From positions 304,381 to 368,380 of the forward strand of contig NW_025947474.1 in assembly GCF_000764305.2 (NCBI RefSeq): a stretch of DNA of 64,000 bases, read 5' to 3'. The notes under the pieces were generated by a model, which worked only from the letters and a program-made list of their open reading frames with translations, searched no databases and was not told the origin of the DNA. The stretch is from Hyalella azteca (taxonomy: Eukaryota; Arthropoda; Malacostraca; Amphipoda; Hyalellidae). A program made the translations under genes and the position numbers. Shown here one piece after another: positions 13,170 through 24,847 of this stretch; the stretch's first letter is position 1; each line of letters begins with the position of its first letter.

Positions 13170-13170
13170 N
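13170..13170. other. Single ambiguous base (N)
   Basis: An N within a minisatellite, 39 bases before an embedded adapter. It is a probable bridged gap. Confidence 0.9.
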
Positions 13171-13208
13171 GCACCTGTACAGTGCATGGCTGCTGATGCT
13201 GGTATATC

Positions 13209-13246
13209 CTGTCTCTTATACACATCTAGATGTGTATAAGAGACAG
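13209..13246. other. Nextera mosaic-end junction adapter (artefact)
   Basis: Second complete copy of the 38-base palindromic junction. Its translation gives the peptide SYTHLDVYKRQ, which I recognise as a common artefact in predicted proteins. The overlapping 93-codon frame is therefore spurious. Confidence 0.97.
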
Positions 13247-13395
13247 CCACCACCTGCTGGCCTGGTGCCTCTATTGACATCTCTTACATATTTAGTGGCA
13301 GCCACCACCTGCTGGCCTGGTGCCACTATTGACATCATCTTACGTATTTACTGGCCGCCACTACCCACCGGCTTAGTGCTCCAAGCAACTGGAAT

Positions 13396-14087
13396 TATTT
13401 AGGCGGGCGGACTTTCCGAACCTCTCCGCCGTGTTCTGAGTTAAGAATTCTTACCAAATTATACAGATATTGTTCTGCAGCTCTCATTCAGCTGATAGTA
13501 TATCAATAATTTTGTCACAGTCAACTTAAAATTGCCTGAATGAAGCATTGTTTCATCTATAACGACAGATGACTTATGGTAGAAGTAATGATCGAGGAGG
13601 CGAACTTTGCCAACTTAAAGTGATCATTAATTTCTACCAACGAACATATTAACTTGTTAGTGATTGATTAGAAATATATTCTCATTTTCCATTTATGGAC
13701 AGAACGTAAAGCAATTAGTCTACGTTAATTTCACAGAACTAAAATGAAAATCTATGCAATTATAATTATTTACTAGTCGCGACGTTAGCCCGCAAGTTGC
13801 AACGCCTCTTGTAACGACCGAATTGCACCGTTAAAATTGAGTTACGTTGCAAATTGGGCGAAGACGACGATGCATCAAACTTCACTCGTGCTATGATCTG
13901 ATTAATATTCTGCTTCACAATGAGCCCCAAGTGTTGTAATAACTCAAGTGCCCGTAATTATATTAAGTACTACACTCTAATCTGGCCCAACGATTTTCTT
14001 CAACGTTTGAACATACGTCGGTAAAATGACTTCGCTCTCAATTAGTCTGATGTCGGATCAATACCTTGTTCTACTACCTCCGTTAAA
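13396..14087. other. Non-coding, no feature seen
   Basis: No gene or repeat was recognised. Confidence 0.4.
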
Positions 14088-14537
14088 CAGTATAGTATAA
14101 CAGCAACAGTCATAACAGTCTAGTAAAATAGCAACAGTCATAAACGTCTAGTATTACACCAATAGTCAAAATATTCCAGAATAGCAACAGCAGTCATAAC
14201 AGTCTAGTATAGCAGCAAAAGTCATAAACGTCTAGTATAACATCAATAGTTAAAACAGTCCTGTATAACAACGGTCACAACAGTCTAGTATAGCAGCAAA
14301 AGTCATAATTTCATAAACGTCTAGTATAACAACAATAGTCAAAACAGTCCAGTATAACAACAGTCATAACAGTCTAGTATAACAACAACAGTCATAACAG
14401 TCTAGTATAACAACATAAGTCAAAACAGTCCAGTATAACAACAGTCATAACAGTCTAGTATAACAACATACTGTAAGTCAAATCAGTCCAGTATAACAAC
14501 AGCCGTAACAGTCTAGTATAACAACAGTTATAACAGT
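14088..14537. repeat. About 25-bp minisatellite
   Basis: Some seventeen variable copies of CAGTCTAGTATAACAACAGT followed by CATAA. Variants include AGCAGCAAAAGTCATAAACG and CATCAATAGTTAAAA. Unit length varies from roughly 23 to 33 bases, so it is not frame-preserving. Confidence 0.9.
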
Positions 14538-15203
14538 CGCTTATAGCTGGATAACTTAGAGGTCGCCGGATATCCAATCATCATTTGTACGACACGCTTA
14601 TGCACAGAAATGAGTTCGGCAGCAAAGGCACAGCCACAAGCGCGTATATATTTAGTGAAATGTTCGGGGAAATATCCGTGGATTTGTTCGCGAAGGCAAA
14701 TTAGTTTCATTTTACTACGAATGAGTTCATAAAGAAAGCCTCGCTGGTTTACAAAAGACGCAACGAGATAAACTCAGAAACTTTGTGCGGAGCATCAATT
14801 GCGATTTAGCTGCACTCATAATATAGATAATGGATGGACGTTTAAAACAATTAAGTTCACAATGAAACTGTTGACAAATTTATGACTAAAAAACGTATGC
14901 TGCCAAGACGTCCGGCATCTTAGTGAAGAACATCAGTACGAAATATCTAATTCGCCATGGCCTTGTCATAAAAAAATTATTTTCGAAAGAAAGACACAAA
15001 TTAAAAACAGATATTATACTTTCATTTATTATATTTAGCGTGATTAGATCATAACGCAAAACCTAAAAAACTCAATGTGACACTATACGCCACGCTGGAA
15101 GAGTGGCTTTTGTATTGCCTCCTGATTATGCCGTGACTACACTGCAATGCCGTGACATTAATTGGCCGTGACCACAATGCCCATCCCGTTACATGTCCAT
15201 CCT
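14538..15203. other. Non-coding, no feature seen
   Basis: No gene was recognised. Confidence 0.4.
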
Positions 15204-15236
15204 GTAGACTTTCCTGGGCATTGGAGGAAAGTCTAC
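15204..15236. repeat. Perfect 12-bp hairpin
   Basis: GTAGACTTTCCT pairs with AGGAAAGTCTAC across a 9-base loop. No following T-run or gene context suggests a role. Confidence 0.7.
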
Positions 15237-15939
15237 TAATCGAAGTACCGTTGAAAGCCTGGATTTTCGATGCTGCTGTATGGTAAAGATCAGCAATAGA
15301 GCAACTTCGATGAAGGGAGTTGTATATTCTTATTTGATTACCAAGCGACTTTAAAAGGTCAAAAATAGTATTATATGTCGCTCGTAGACCGACTTATTTT
15401 GTTCTAGTGGCATAATATCACTGAAGCTTCTATGGGATGCAAGACCTCGGCCTGATAAAATAACCAAAAATATCATATGCGCGCTCAGCTGATAATCTTC
15501 CCCTGTAGTGTGTCTACAAGCAGTATTCGTTAATTGTTTACTATTCACAATCTTCTGCTATGAACCATCAAAATTATCATCACACTCCATTATTTCTTCG
15601 TGTTCATAACCACAACAAAGAAATTCACAGACAGCATAAATATCCGAGCTTTATCAACCACTTTAGGACTCCCCTGCAGTCTGCATGCAGACACCACGTC
15701 CGCTTCCCTGCCGCTCTGCAGCAAAATAAGGGGAGCAGATGTGGCAGGAGCGCTCACTTAAACTTTGCAGGGGCGTTATTTACGTCGTATCCCGGTAGAC
15801 CTACACTTATCCTGGTAGGCTTTTTTTGCAAGGAGACTAATATCTTAGCGAGCGGTGGCTTTTACCAGCTACTGGCGGGCAATGGGGCGCTGTCGTGATT
15901 TATACGCCAAGCCTCAGGTGGCCCATACGGTAGCAGCTG
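15237..15939. other. Non-coding, no gene supported
   Basis: A 112-codon plus-strand frame (15560-15898) has no recognisable domain, and its composition is like that of other non-coding frames here. Confidence 0.4.
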
Positions 15940-16133
15940 CTCTCAGAACAACTCATAGGTCATAGTGACCAAATAGTGAGACAATTTATTACCCTCTCAG
16001 AACAATTCATAGGTCATAGTGACCAAATAGTGAGACAAACAACTCATAGGTCATATGACCAAATAGTGAGACACTTTATTACCCTCTCAGAACAACTCAT
16101 AGGTCATATGACCAAATAGTGAGACACTTTATT
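15940..16133. repeat. About 53-bp tandem repeat, four copies
   Basis: Copies of CTCAGAACAACTCATAGGTC followed by ATAGTGACCAAATAGTGAGA and a T-rich tail. One copy is shortened to about 45 bases, and the last two lack a GT dinucleotide. Confidence 0.9.
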
Positions 16134-16909
16134 CCCAACAGCACAAGCAGAGAATAGACGTAGCACTGATACGCTCTTTTGTAAGGCTAAGCTGGGTCTG
16201 GATGAACTACGCGAGAGTAAAGCTCACGTCGCTATTTGGATAAACTCACTCACTGTGGTAACTCCAACATCCCAGGTTCAGGTTCAATAATTAATTACAC
16301 GATCAATAAGTCATGATGGCGTATCAGAATTAAGTTATTCGTATCTAGAATTTATAAAGCAAGTTCATGTAAAGTTGTTGTCCTTGGTATATGGAGAATA
16401 GAGGATTGAGATTATGCAGTGATTCGTTGATAAGCTGATGAAAAATCTTGAAAGTTAACTAAAGTAGGAATAATTTTTACTTATATTTGCAAACTGCGTA
16501 GGAAGGACAAATGCTAAGAGGTGCTGTATCACTCGCCCACTGCCTCAACGAACATTCCGCCAATAATTACTCAAATGTTACTGTTTAATGAACTATTTTG
16601 GAGCAATGCATGTGGAAACTTAAATCAGGTTTGTAATTGATTTTATGTTATAACATTTCAAAATTTCACAATAGCAATTTTATACCGTAAAAGCAGTGCT
16701 AAATATCACTCCAAAAAGTGCTCATCCAACTCTGAGATCATAACATAAAATCTCGATTCAACAACTGCGGAGCATCATACTCGTAATTTCTAAGCCGAGT
16801 CAAGAGACCAACAATATTTCCCTGGATATTGACAGCGTCGCAGTGTCGGCATGTCAGGCTTACAAAATTCTGAAACGTGCTCGGCGCTGAAAAGATAGGG
16901 CACAAAAAT
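16134..16909. other. Non-coding, no feature seen
   Basis: No gene was recognised. Confidence 0.4.
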
Positions 16910-16946
16910 TGATGGACAAATTGTGCGTCACACAATTTGTCCATCA
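16910..16946. repeat. Perfect 16-bp hairpin
   Basis: TGATGGACAAATTGTG pairs perfectly with CACAATTTGTCCATCA across a 5-base loop (CGTCA). Such a long perfect stem is unlikely by chance in one place, but no function is evident. Confidence 0.8.
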
Positions 16947-17804
16947 TCCGCCATTGCGAAAGAAATGTAAATAATTAGGCAGGAACTTATTCTTCCTCGC
17001 AGTAAGCCTACTACTTTTTACTGCTCTCGCACCATTGTAAAGAATGCCAGTACATATGGCATGAGTTTTATTCTTGCCGTACCTCTCCATGTGGGTTGTT
17101 GATAATATAAATTTTATAAAATTATAATAAATTTTTCATTGAATTATTTTTACAATTTGGATGCTAGATAAATTTTTTTCTTTCCTTGAAAATTTTACGT
17201 CATCTGCAATTGTTTGGTGGTTCTGCTACATGAGCTAGCAAGTGCACTAATAACACAACAAATAAATACTAACTCTTCGTCACGGAAAATGTTTCAGATT
17301 TTGAACTTGAAGTATGGTTTGTTTTAACTTTTCTGGAGCTCTAAAGGAAATATTTCTCAAGTTTTCATTCTAAAACAAAAATTAATTTTACTTTCCTATG
17401 TAGCACGAAAGCAAACCAATCTCAAGAAAGGCCAAACAAGGTTTTTTTGAAGCCGAAATTTCATTATTTTCTGACGACCGTCGCTTCATTAACTTTGCGG
17501 AGGTGTTCCAGAAGCAATCATAGAGCAGTTCTTTACGTATGAATATTAATGTCAACTTAAAATTCATGCTTTTCATTAATATTCAGGTACTGGAATTAGA
17601 TTTGCAAGTTCATGCTCGTCCAACCGGGTAACAAGAGTGCATATATTAGAGCGCTGAGACTATTGACCTCAGCAACAGCCGACGCGATTGGTTCGACTTA
17701 ATTGCCGTCTTGTTATCCCCGCGTGGGGTCAACAGCTCCACGCCCGCCGTTATCCACCAATTATTTCTAGATCTCCACGACGTTTATTTCTGGTCCTAAA
17801 CTGC
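16947..17804. other. Non-coding, no feature seen
   Basis: AT-rich with no recognised gene. Confidence 0.4.
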
Positions 17805-18034
17805 GCTGAGCTCGCTTTAACTGCGCCTGTGGCTGAGCTCGCTTTAACTGCGCCCGTGGCTGAGCTCCCTTTAACTGCGCCTGTGGCTGAGATCGTTTTG
17901 ACTGCGCCTGTGGCTGAGATCGTTTTGACTGCGCCTGTGGCTGAGATCGTTTTAACTGCGCCTGTGGCTGAGATCGTTTTGACTGCGCCTGTGGCTGAGA
18001 TCGTTTTGACTGCGCCTGTGGCTGAGCTCGCTAT
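17805..18034. repeat. 27-bp minisatellite, nine copies, open on both strands
   Basis: Copies start every 27 bases from 17805 to 18021. The unit is GCTGAGATCGTTTTGACTGC plus GCCTGTG, with a GCTGAGCTCGCTTTAACTGC variant at both ends. Frames over it read as repeats of VAEIVLTAP (plus strand) or ISATGAVKT (minus strand). With no start, splice context or flanking coding signal I treat these as artefacts. Confidence 0.93.
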
Positions 18035-18830
18035 AATCTTGAGAGCCCTTAATCCCGCTCCGTAACACAGGCGTCTAATAAAAGTGTTGCCTGCTGTACA
18101 CCCCGCCATTACCTTCACGCATACACCTTATCTCAACTATAACACAATTATTACCCTAACTATCAAATAATTATTACCCTATTTATCAAACAATTATTAC
18201 CCTGGCCTTCCCAAAATTATTGCGCTAACTTACCTCTCAAACATATAGTTTTCAGATGCAAAATTTAACAGTTTTCTAACGAAAGTAACTGAAAGTTTTA
18301 TTCTCGGCTACTAAAACGTCTTTAAAATTCGTTTGGCGATGAAGGTGATTTACTTGGCAATAAGGTAATCATTTAATAATATCCAATAGCATTCAATATC
18401 ACAATTTATTTTTTTTAACTGTGACAGTGATCTTTTAGACGATAGTGATTCTTGGCAGCCGCAGCATGTTGCTCCCCTTGAACGAACAGCAATTTCTCAT
18501 TAGTACGCTACAACTGAAAATAATTTCACTAAACGATTTCATATTTTTCGTTTCATCCTTCTCCCATAAGGTGAAATTTAATTCCCAGAATCACCTGGTG
18601 CGGAGTCACAACCATTTCCTGGCAGTCCTAACCGTCCCTTATTACCGCCTCCCTCCAAACATTCAATAAACTGCACCCATTTTAGCCTCAAACGCTCTTT
18701 ACGCGAGCCCGTTCAACCATCCACACAATCTCCCCCGCACAATTACCCATAGCGGCGCCTTTTCCCCAATCACGCCTCGCAATCAATACACTAACCGACG
18801 CCTTCGTTTGCATGCGCCTAGTGGCACGAC
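18035..18830. other. Non-coding, no gene supported
   Basis: Short frames only. A small local repeat of CAAACAATTATTACCCT occurs at about 18145-18210. Confidence 0.4.
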
Positions 18831-18907
18831 GCAGGCCGTGGCTATGTGGGCACTGCAGGCCGTGGCTACGTGAGCACGGCAGGCCGTGGCTACGTGAGCA
18901 CGGCAGA
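18831..18907. repeat. 24-bp tandem repeat, three copies
   Basis: GCAGGCCGTGGCTACGTGAG units start at 18831, 18855 and 18879. Confidence 0.9.
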
Positions 18908-20875
18908 CCAAAAAAAATGAAATACTTCGAAAAATGGCAATAACGCTAAAAAAGTAATAACGAACGATCATTCAATTTCCATCATAAAGTACGTTATTTT
19001 AAAAGCATAAAATTACACATTTTCTGCAGAAAAAGCACTATCCTAAAAATAAATGGGTTCTAGGTTCGGTACACGGAGAGACCAATCGGCGGCAGCGTCC
19101 GAGTTGCAGAAATCAGTTGAGGGCGCCTGGCCGCTGGAGCGGAACGTAATTGCAAGAACTGATGGCGAGGAATGCTCTCTACTTAGACCAAGTTGAGGAT
19201 GGAGTGTTCGCCGCATGCAACGGGGCTTTCTGAATGCTTTCTTAACGGGGGCACCAGAAGTGAAAGTCGAGTGGTCGCGGAAGAGCTAATAAGCAAGTGT
19301 CTGTAACATCTTATCACTTGTTACACCCATTACTCTGAAAGATCATGCACACAAGCCTCGACATGTTCTGGGCTTGCTTGCAGCTTGAAACTGTTGGCAA
19401 TATTCAGTCAGCAATCTATGCTGTCATTATAAGATACCGGACAATCATTTACGGCTGCATTCTTTCAAAATACGATTCGAGTCATATGCTCATTGTGTTA
19501 ATTAACGATCAAGCTTACCGCGAGTTTAATAAGTAATCATGGTTCATTTTAATCGAGTACATCAATATAATTAGTAAGAAAAATTTAAGTATCTGTACCA
19601 CATGAAAAAATTCCACTTTTAGAAATAAACTTCGAAAAAATTTCTGGCGCAGCACAGAGCTGACTTGTGCGCTACACTCCTTTCACTCATACTATTCTTT
19701 GATGCTCAATCAATGATTGAAACCTCAAGATTATTTTTTAATAAAAAAAAATTGAGAAAGTATCAAAGGTTTTTGCCTAGAAATCAAAGCTTTCATTTAT
19801 AAGGGGCGTTTTGACGGGTTTTCAGCGTTAGTTTCCACTTGCTGAGACCAATACATGCCAAATACTTCACCCTAAAACTGTCTTGAAGCCGTAATGGCTT
19901 GTGTCCTCGTCTGTCTTTGAAGTCCCATACAGTTTTTAGCAACAGTTAAAAAGCTGCGGGCGGCAAACGTCCTGCAGTTGTGGGGGAACGAAGAGGGCTG
20001 TCCTCCCAAGTCTCCCAGACGGGGCATTTTTTTCAAACAAAGACCTCTTAGATTTATGTGAGTTGCTGCACTCACAACTCAGGAGCGCCTTACCCTCTTG
20101 AGGTTCAAGGAGCCATGCGTGAATTTTCGACTCCCTAACACGGATGGATGAATAAACGGTCAACACATGGTTACATTGACACTAAAGAGCTGCAAATGAT
20201 GATGAATTTAATATTTTAGACGATGTGTTTTAACGTCTTACACGAATCAAGAATTGAAATCAAATCAATTGGATTGTGAAATATCAGATCAGCAGCGACT
20301 AGTAAACTTACATGTCATTCTTATGTAAAGCAAACAATTCTACAGATTGGTGTACTATTATAATAAAAATAAGGTAAATTTCATAGCTGCAGAGAGACAG
20401 TTCATTGGATCAAATAGCCTGTAGGAGTAACATGTAGGATTTCATCATAGAGTTTTCACATTTCAGTAAAAAACTACAACTTATCACTTCTAAGACCGCA
20501 TCCACTGTAATTTATGGCAACATCGCGCAGTACCCTAAAAAATCTTGCGCATATCCAGCAGAATAAAATAACTCATGAGTGGGAAAAAGTTCATTAGCGT
20601 CCCACACTCGCACCACAAAGAAGCTTCATAAATCACGGGAGCTCGTTTGATGCGCCAGCTCGGAGGAATGTTTTGCATTGGAACGGAAGAGTCGTTAGGA
20701 TCTCTGGCACTTCACAGGACAAACTAGTATGGAGCTTGCGAGATCAGGACCATCATATGAGTACAACGTTCTACAACTGCAAATAAAGTTAAATTTAAAT
20801 AAGAACTTCAGTGTCAGGGCATCGCATCTTTTGTCTTAGGTGTTTTCATCCGTGGGTGTACTAGGTAATGTATAA
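18908..20875. other. Non-coding, no gene supported
   Basis: No conserved gene was recognised. A GC-richer patch at about 19075-19290 has no long frame. Confidence 0.4.
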
Positions 20876-20957
20876 CCCATGCAGTGAAAATTTACAGTCG
20901 CGGCAGCTTCTGATTTGGATTACCAGACGCTGGGGCGACTCTAATTTTTGTTACGGT
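20876..20957. repeat. Dispersed repeat A, copy 1
   Basis: About 60-80 bases, with the core CGGCAGCTTCTGATTTGGAT from 20900, recur at 26767-26850 with only a few differences. This is a short dispersed repeat of unknown type. Confidence 0.8.
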
Positions 20958-21282
20958 ACTACTGCAGGTTTAAACAAAAAAGCTCGGTCGCGGCTCCAGT
21001 GTGACTTTATCCCTGCAACCTAAACGCAATCTGCAAAATTACAGCAAATATTTTCAAATATGAGCTATTCTATACAAATTGCTATATATATCAATTCAAT
21101 TATATGGTTATTGTATTCACGGTAACGTAATGAAGAAATAATTAAATGAAGTCTCATTTGAACACGTACGGCTGAAATACTGAGCTAAGTATGGTCACTA
21201 TGTCAGAGTATTTTATAATAAAGAACTTCTCATAAATAAAACTTATTCGGCTGCAGCGTTCATGTGCCGGCCTTGAATCGAA
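20958..21282. other. Non-coding, no feature seen
   Basis: No gene was recognised. Confidence 0.4.
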
Positions 21283-21447
21283 CGCAATTTTTCGTGTACA
21301 GAAAGAACATCTTTGAAGTGACATCCAAATAATTAAAATGTATAAAAGATACTTAGAAAACACTAAAGTTTAGATGAATTCAGAGCTAATTTGCTCTAAA
21401 AAAAATAATTAGTGATTATTATTCTATATTCAATTCAAAAACTCAAC
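21283..21447. repeat. Dispersed repeat B, copy 1
   Basis: About 165 bases resemble 22066-22247 in the same orientation. Shared blocks include GAACATCTTTGAAGTG, CATCCAAATAATTAAAAT and ATACTTAGAAAACACTAAA. The two lie about 780 bases apart, so they could be the ends of a longer decayed element or a diverged tandem duplication. Confidence 0.8.
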
Positions 21448-22065
21448 GAACTATTTTTCTTCAAACCTAAATGAGCCCACGTTGCTAAATTCGGTTTAAG
21501 GGTAACCACGAAATAAACTACGGCCGCACTAAAAAGTTGATCGCTCTCCGCGGCCGCAATTGCAATATGGCCGCCACGACAGACACCTGAAAATGCTTGT
21601 AGAAGCACCGGCATCTCCCAAGGCTGGAATAATTAAGCCGAGCCGAGACTGCTGGGGGACTTGCATGTCGTATCTACAGCTAATTGCATTAATTAATAAT
21701 ACGGCTGGTGTATGATAGAGGTCTGGCTTCTGACGAAGCTGCGTGCTCCCGCGAGAATCATGCCAAATGCAAGAGAATCGCGTCCATGAAATGATTTCAA
21801 TAGGCAGATTTTGATGGTATCAATGCAATGTTGATATGGCACTAGACTTAACGATCAATATATTGACATTTTGTCACATATCGCAAAAAACATGACAGCG
21901 TTAGGAGCATTTGGGCTCTTCAAAGGTCACGCTGGTAAAAGGGAGTGAAGTCGAAAAAAAGCTTACAAAATGATCAAGTGATCGGCTTAGTGTCGAGTAT
22001 AAGCCAGGTTAAAATGTGCAGTAGATCCACATCACAAAGCTTGATCAATTGGGTGCCATGATGAG
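21448..22065. other. Spacer between the repeat B copies
   Basis: No coding remnant of a transposon was recognised in this interval. Confidence 0.4.
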
Positions 22066-22247
22066 CGAAGGCAATTTCTTGTATACATAGGGAACATCTT
22101 TGAAGTGGCATCCAAATAATTAAAATTCTTAAAGAAGGATACTTAGAAAACACTAAAATTTTGATCGATTCAATGCTAATTTGCTCTACCAAAAAATAAA
22201 TATTGAGTGATCATTATTCTAGATTAGATCGAAAAATTCAATAAGCT
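22066..22247. repeat. Dispersed repeat B, copy 2
   Basis: Second copy of the repeat at 21283-21447, with several substitutions and small indels. Confidence 0.8.
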
Positions 22248-22272
22248 TGTGTTACATGGAGCAGGACAGCCT

Positions 22273-22303
22273 CGTCACCAACGCGCCATGAGCGTTGGTG
22301 ACG
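22273..22303. repeat. Perfect 12-bp hairpin
   Basis: CGTCACCAACGC pairs with GCGTTGGTGACG across a 7-base loop. It lies shortly after dispersed repeat B copy 2. Confidence 0.75.
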
Positions 22304-23159
22304 CAGTTCGTTTGGTTCTCAAACTTAATTTAAATAGTGCGATGTTCAGTAAATAAACGTTAACTTTGATCACTTATTGAGGTACACATGATATTTCTAT
22401 TTGGAATGATAAATCGTATTTTTGGCTCTCTATTTTGTTTCTAATGGTCGCTACGGAAGAGAACAGTAATTATTCTTATGTTGGGGCCAAATAAAACTTT
22501 CTACATTGTTATTTATTATTTCGTTATTATTCATTTCGATTGTATATTGTATTTTCAGTTTTAGAAGTGGAATTATCTCAAATATATCATAAATGAAGTT
22601 CATTTCATATCTGGATATTTAATCGTTTAGCGTCAATCTACATAGTTCTCAAATTCCAAATGGAAAATAGAGAGCTGAGCTAGGAAAGGACAGCTAACCA
22701 CTCTACTGCCCAGGTTCAGCTACGGGAAGTCTCCAGCGAGGTCTAGCTATAGCACCGCTGCCCGTTAGCACTTGGAGGAGACCTGTCACTAATTGTAAGT
22801 TTCCAATCAATTATTGCCTGTCACTTAATTGGAACCTCCCAATCAATTACTGTCTGACACTTAACTGGAACCGCTTCATCTAGTTACAACCATTTGACCA
22901 ATCCTCAAAGAAGCATCGGACCAGTCCTGCAACTGAAAAACTTGGGTAGCAACCAAACCCTGAGCCGAGCAAAACTCTTCACAAAAACTGCAACGAGCCC
23001 CAACAAAAATGTTGCTCGCAATTGCAAGTCCTTCAGTGCGCGCACAAGTTTTCGGTTCTAAAGACTGAGTTTGTTTGCTGTGGAGATGGTGCGCAGGTTG
23101 AGAAGTTATATTCGTTTCAGGCATCACTCGCGCTCAGCAACAACCACGTATATAAAACG
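22304..23159. other. Non-coding, no gene supported
   Basis: At about 22780-22880 a short repeat of CCAATCAATTA with a CTGTCACTTAATTGGAACC-like unit is present. No gene was recognised. Confidence 0.4.
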
Positions 23160-23585
23160 CCAAATATCCAGAGTTGCAACATGATGGCCAAATATCCAGA
23201 GTTGAATGGCAACATGATGGCCAAATATCCAGATTTGAATGGCAACATGATGGCCAACTATCCCGAGTTGAGTGGCAACATGATGGACAACTATCCCGAG
23301 TTGAGTGGCAACATGATGGACAACTATCCCGAGTTGAGTGGCAACATGATGGACAACTATCCCGAGTTGAGTGGCAACATGATGGACAACTATCCCGAGT
23401 TGAGTGGCAACATGATGGACAACTATCCCGAGTTGAGTGGCAACATGATGGACAACTATCCCGAGTTGAGTGGCAACATGATGGACAACTATCCCGAGTT
23501 GAGTGGCAACATGTGATGGCCAACTATCCAGAGTTGAGTGGCAACATGACGGCCAACGGTCCAGAGTTGAGTGGCAACATTATGC
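23160..23585. repeat. 33-bp minisatellite, about thirteen copies
   Basis: The unit is CAACATGATGGACAACTATC followed by CCGAGTTGAGTGG. The central copies are essentially identical and the edges diverge, as expected of an array homogenised from the middle. Thirty-three is a multiple of three, so several frames stay open (NMMDNYPELSG on the plus strand, CCHSTRDSCPS on the minus strand). A 2-base insertion near 23515 shifts frame, which argues against coding. Confidence 0.93.
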
Positions 23586-23946
23586 TAGACGCCATGTATT
23601 AATGTTCAATATGTGAAGACTAATGACATCACTAGAACTTTAATCTGAATAATTCTAAATAGGTACTCTTACAAACATTCATCCTAATTTTCACCCACAG
23701 AGCAAGGCTTAATAGTTGCATATAACCATAAATAAATATCAAGCTTCAAATTACAGATAAAATCAAAATTGCAACGAGAAAAAACTAAATATGTTAAAAA
23801 TTTGCATTGAAAGTCGTGTATATATTTTACTTAACTTTCATGTTCTGACAACTTCACATCAAACCAGAATTAAAAGATAAATAAAACTATAATATGTCAC
23901 AAAATTCGGTTCGGTGCATTGACAAGGTAAACAGAGTGAGGTGAGG
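23586..23946. other. Non-coding, no feature seen
   Basis: AT-rich with no recognised gene. Confidence 0.4.
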
Positions 23947-23980
23947 ACTTGATGGAAGCTTCGTAAAGCTTCCATCAAGT
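23947..23980. repeat. Perfect 15-bp hairpin
   Basis: ACTTGATGGAAGCTT pairs with AAGCTTCCATCAAGT across a 4-base loop. No associated gene was recognised. Confidence 0.8.
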
Positions 23981-24049
23981 CGCGCGGCGGAGTAAACAAC
24001 AGCGGCCAATAAAAAGCGAGGTTGTTTGCAGCTCGGAACTGAAGCGCAT

Positions 24050-24203
24050 ACCAGGGCCTATACCTTCAAAAAAAGTTTAGAGATCGTCAGTTCATCGGCC
24101 AATCATTGACGGCCTTTCAAGCAAAATCCACCAATCACAGACAAGAAAATAGTGCGTAAGTACTTACGTTAACTTAGCGAGTTTTGAAAGTATGGCCCCA
24201 GGT
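24050..24203. mobile_element. Short MITE-like element C, copy 1
   Basis: The 154-base element is bounded by imperfect 22-bp inverted ends that match at 18 of 22 positions: ACCAGGGCCTATACCTTCAA... on the left and ...TTGAAAGTATGGCCCCAGGT on the right. It contains the palindrome CGTAAGTACTTACG near one end. A related, reverse-oriented copy lies at 29003-29128. It has no coding capacity. Confidence 0.6.
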
Positions 24204-24654
24204 TGCCCGTTTGCAACCTCCCGGGAGTGTTGACCTCGGCTTAACTTTTATTAAAAAACCTCTAACACTGAAGCCGCTGCAAACAAGGCAATGGAAATTT
24301 CTGTAAAGAAAAAACTTTAAAAAGTTAGGAAACGACGCCCATAGTTGCACCCTTGCACAATTTTATTGAAAGTTTTGCAGATAAAAACGCCATTATTGAA
24401 ACCTCGCCGCTGCTCTCTATTGAAAATGGGGTTAAAAATGTTAAAAAGAGCGGCAAAGTTAGCGCAGAGAGGCAGCTATTGTCACGCGGAATTGTGAGAT
24501 CATAATATCGAGTTCATGGTTCAAGTAACTTCTACAGACAGATTCTCTGGTTACTGAACTACAGGCAGATTTTCTAATGAAATTAATTTTTACAGAAAGG
24601 TTAACAACGTAACGTATCTACGATGGCAGAGTGATGGATTACTGTGCTTTATGT
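24204..24654. other. Non-coding, no feature seen
   Basis: No gene was recognised. Confidence 0.4.
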
Positions 24655-24847
24655 GCACAGCACAGCACAGCAGCTCTGTAATGAGCCTGATGGCACAGCT
24701 GTATGAGCACAGCACCGCACAGCAGCTCTGTAATGAGCCTGATGGCACAGCTGTAGGAGCACAGCACCACACAGCGGCTCTGTAATGAGCCTGATGGCAC
24801 AGCTGTAGGAGCACAGCACCGCACAGCAGCTCTGTAATGAGCCTGAT
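24655..24847. repeat. 52-bp minisatellite, 3.7 copies
   Basis: Units of CAGCTCTGTAATGAGCCTGA followed by TGGCACAGCTGTAGGAGCAC recur with anchors at 24674, 24726, 24778 and 24830. It lies 110 bases from another, unrelated array. Confidence 0.92.

Larger units (their letters stand above)
13032..13395. repeat. About 56-bp minisatellite, interrupted by an N and an adapter
   Basis: Five to six imperfect copies of a unit containing CTATTGACATCATCTTACGT and GTGGCCGCCACCACCTGCTG. The array is broken by the N at 13170 and by an adapter at 13209-13246. The 39 bases between them do not match the repeat, so the assembly bridged the array with chimeric sequence and its true length is unknown. Confidence 0.9.

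Noticed and set aside
13121..13402. 93-codon frame containing SYTHLDVYKRQ
   Set aside because: The peptide is the translation of an embedded sequencing adapter.
17688..18118. Frames of 122-125 codons with VAEIVLTAP or ISATGAVKT repeats
   Set aside because: Produced by the 27-bp minisatellite; both strands are open equally.
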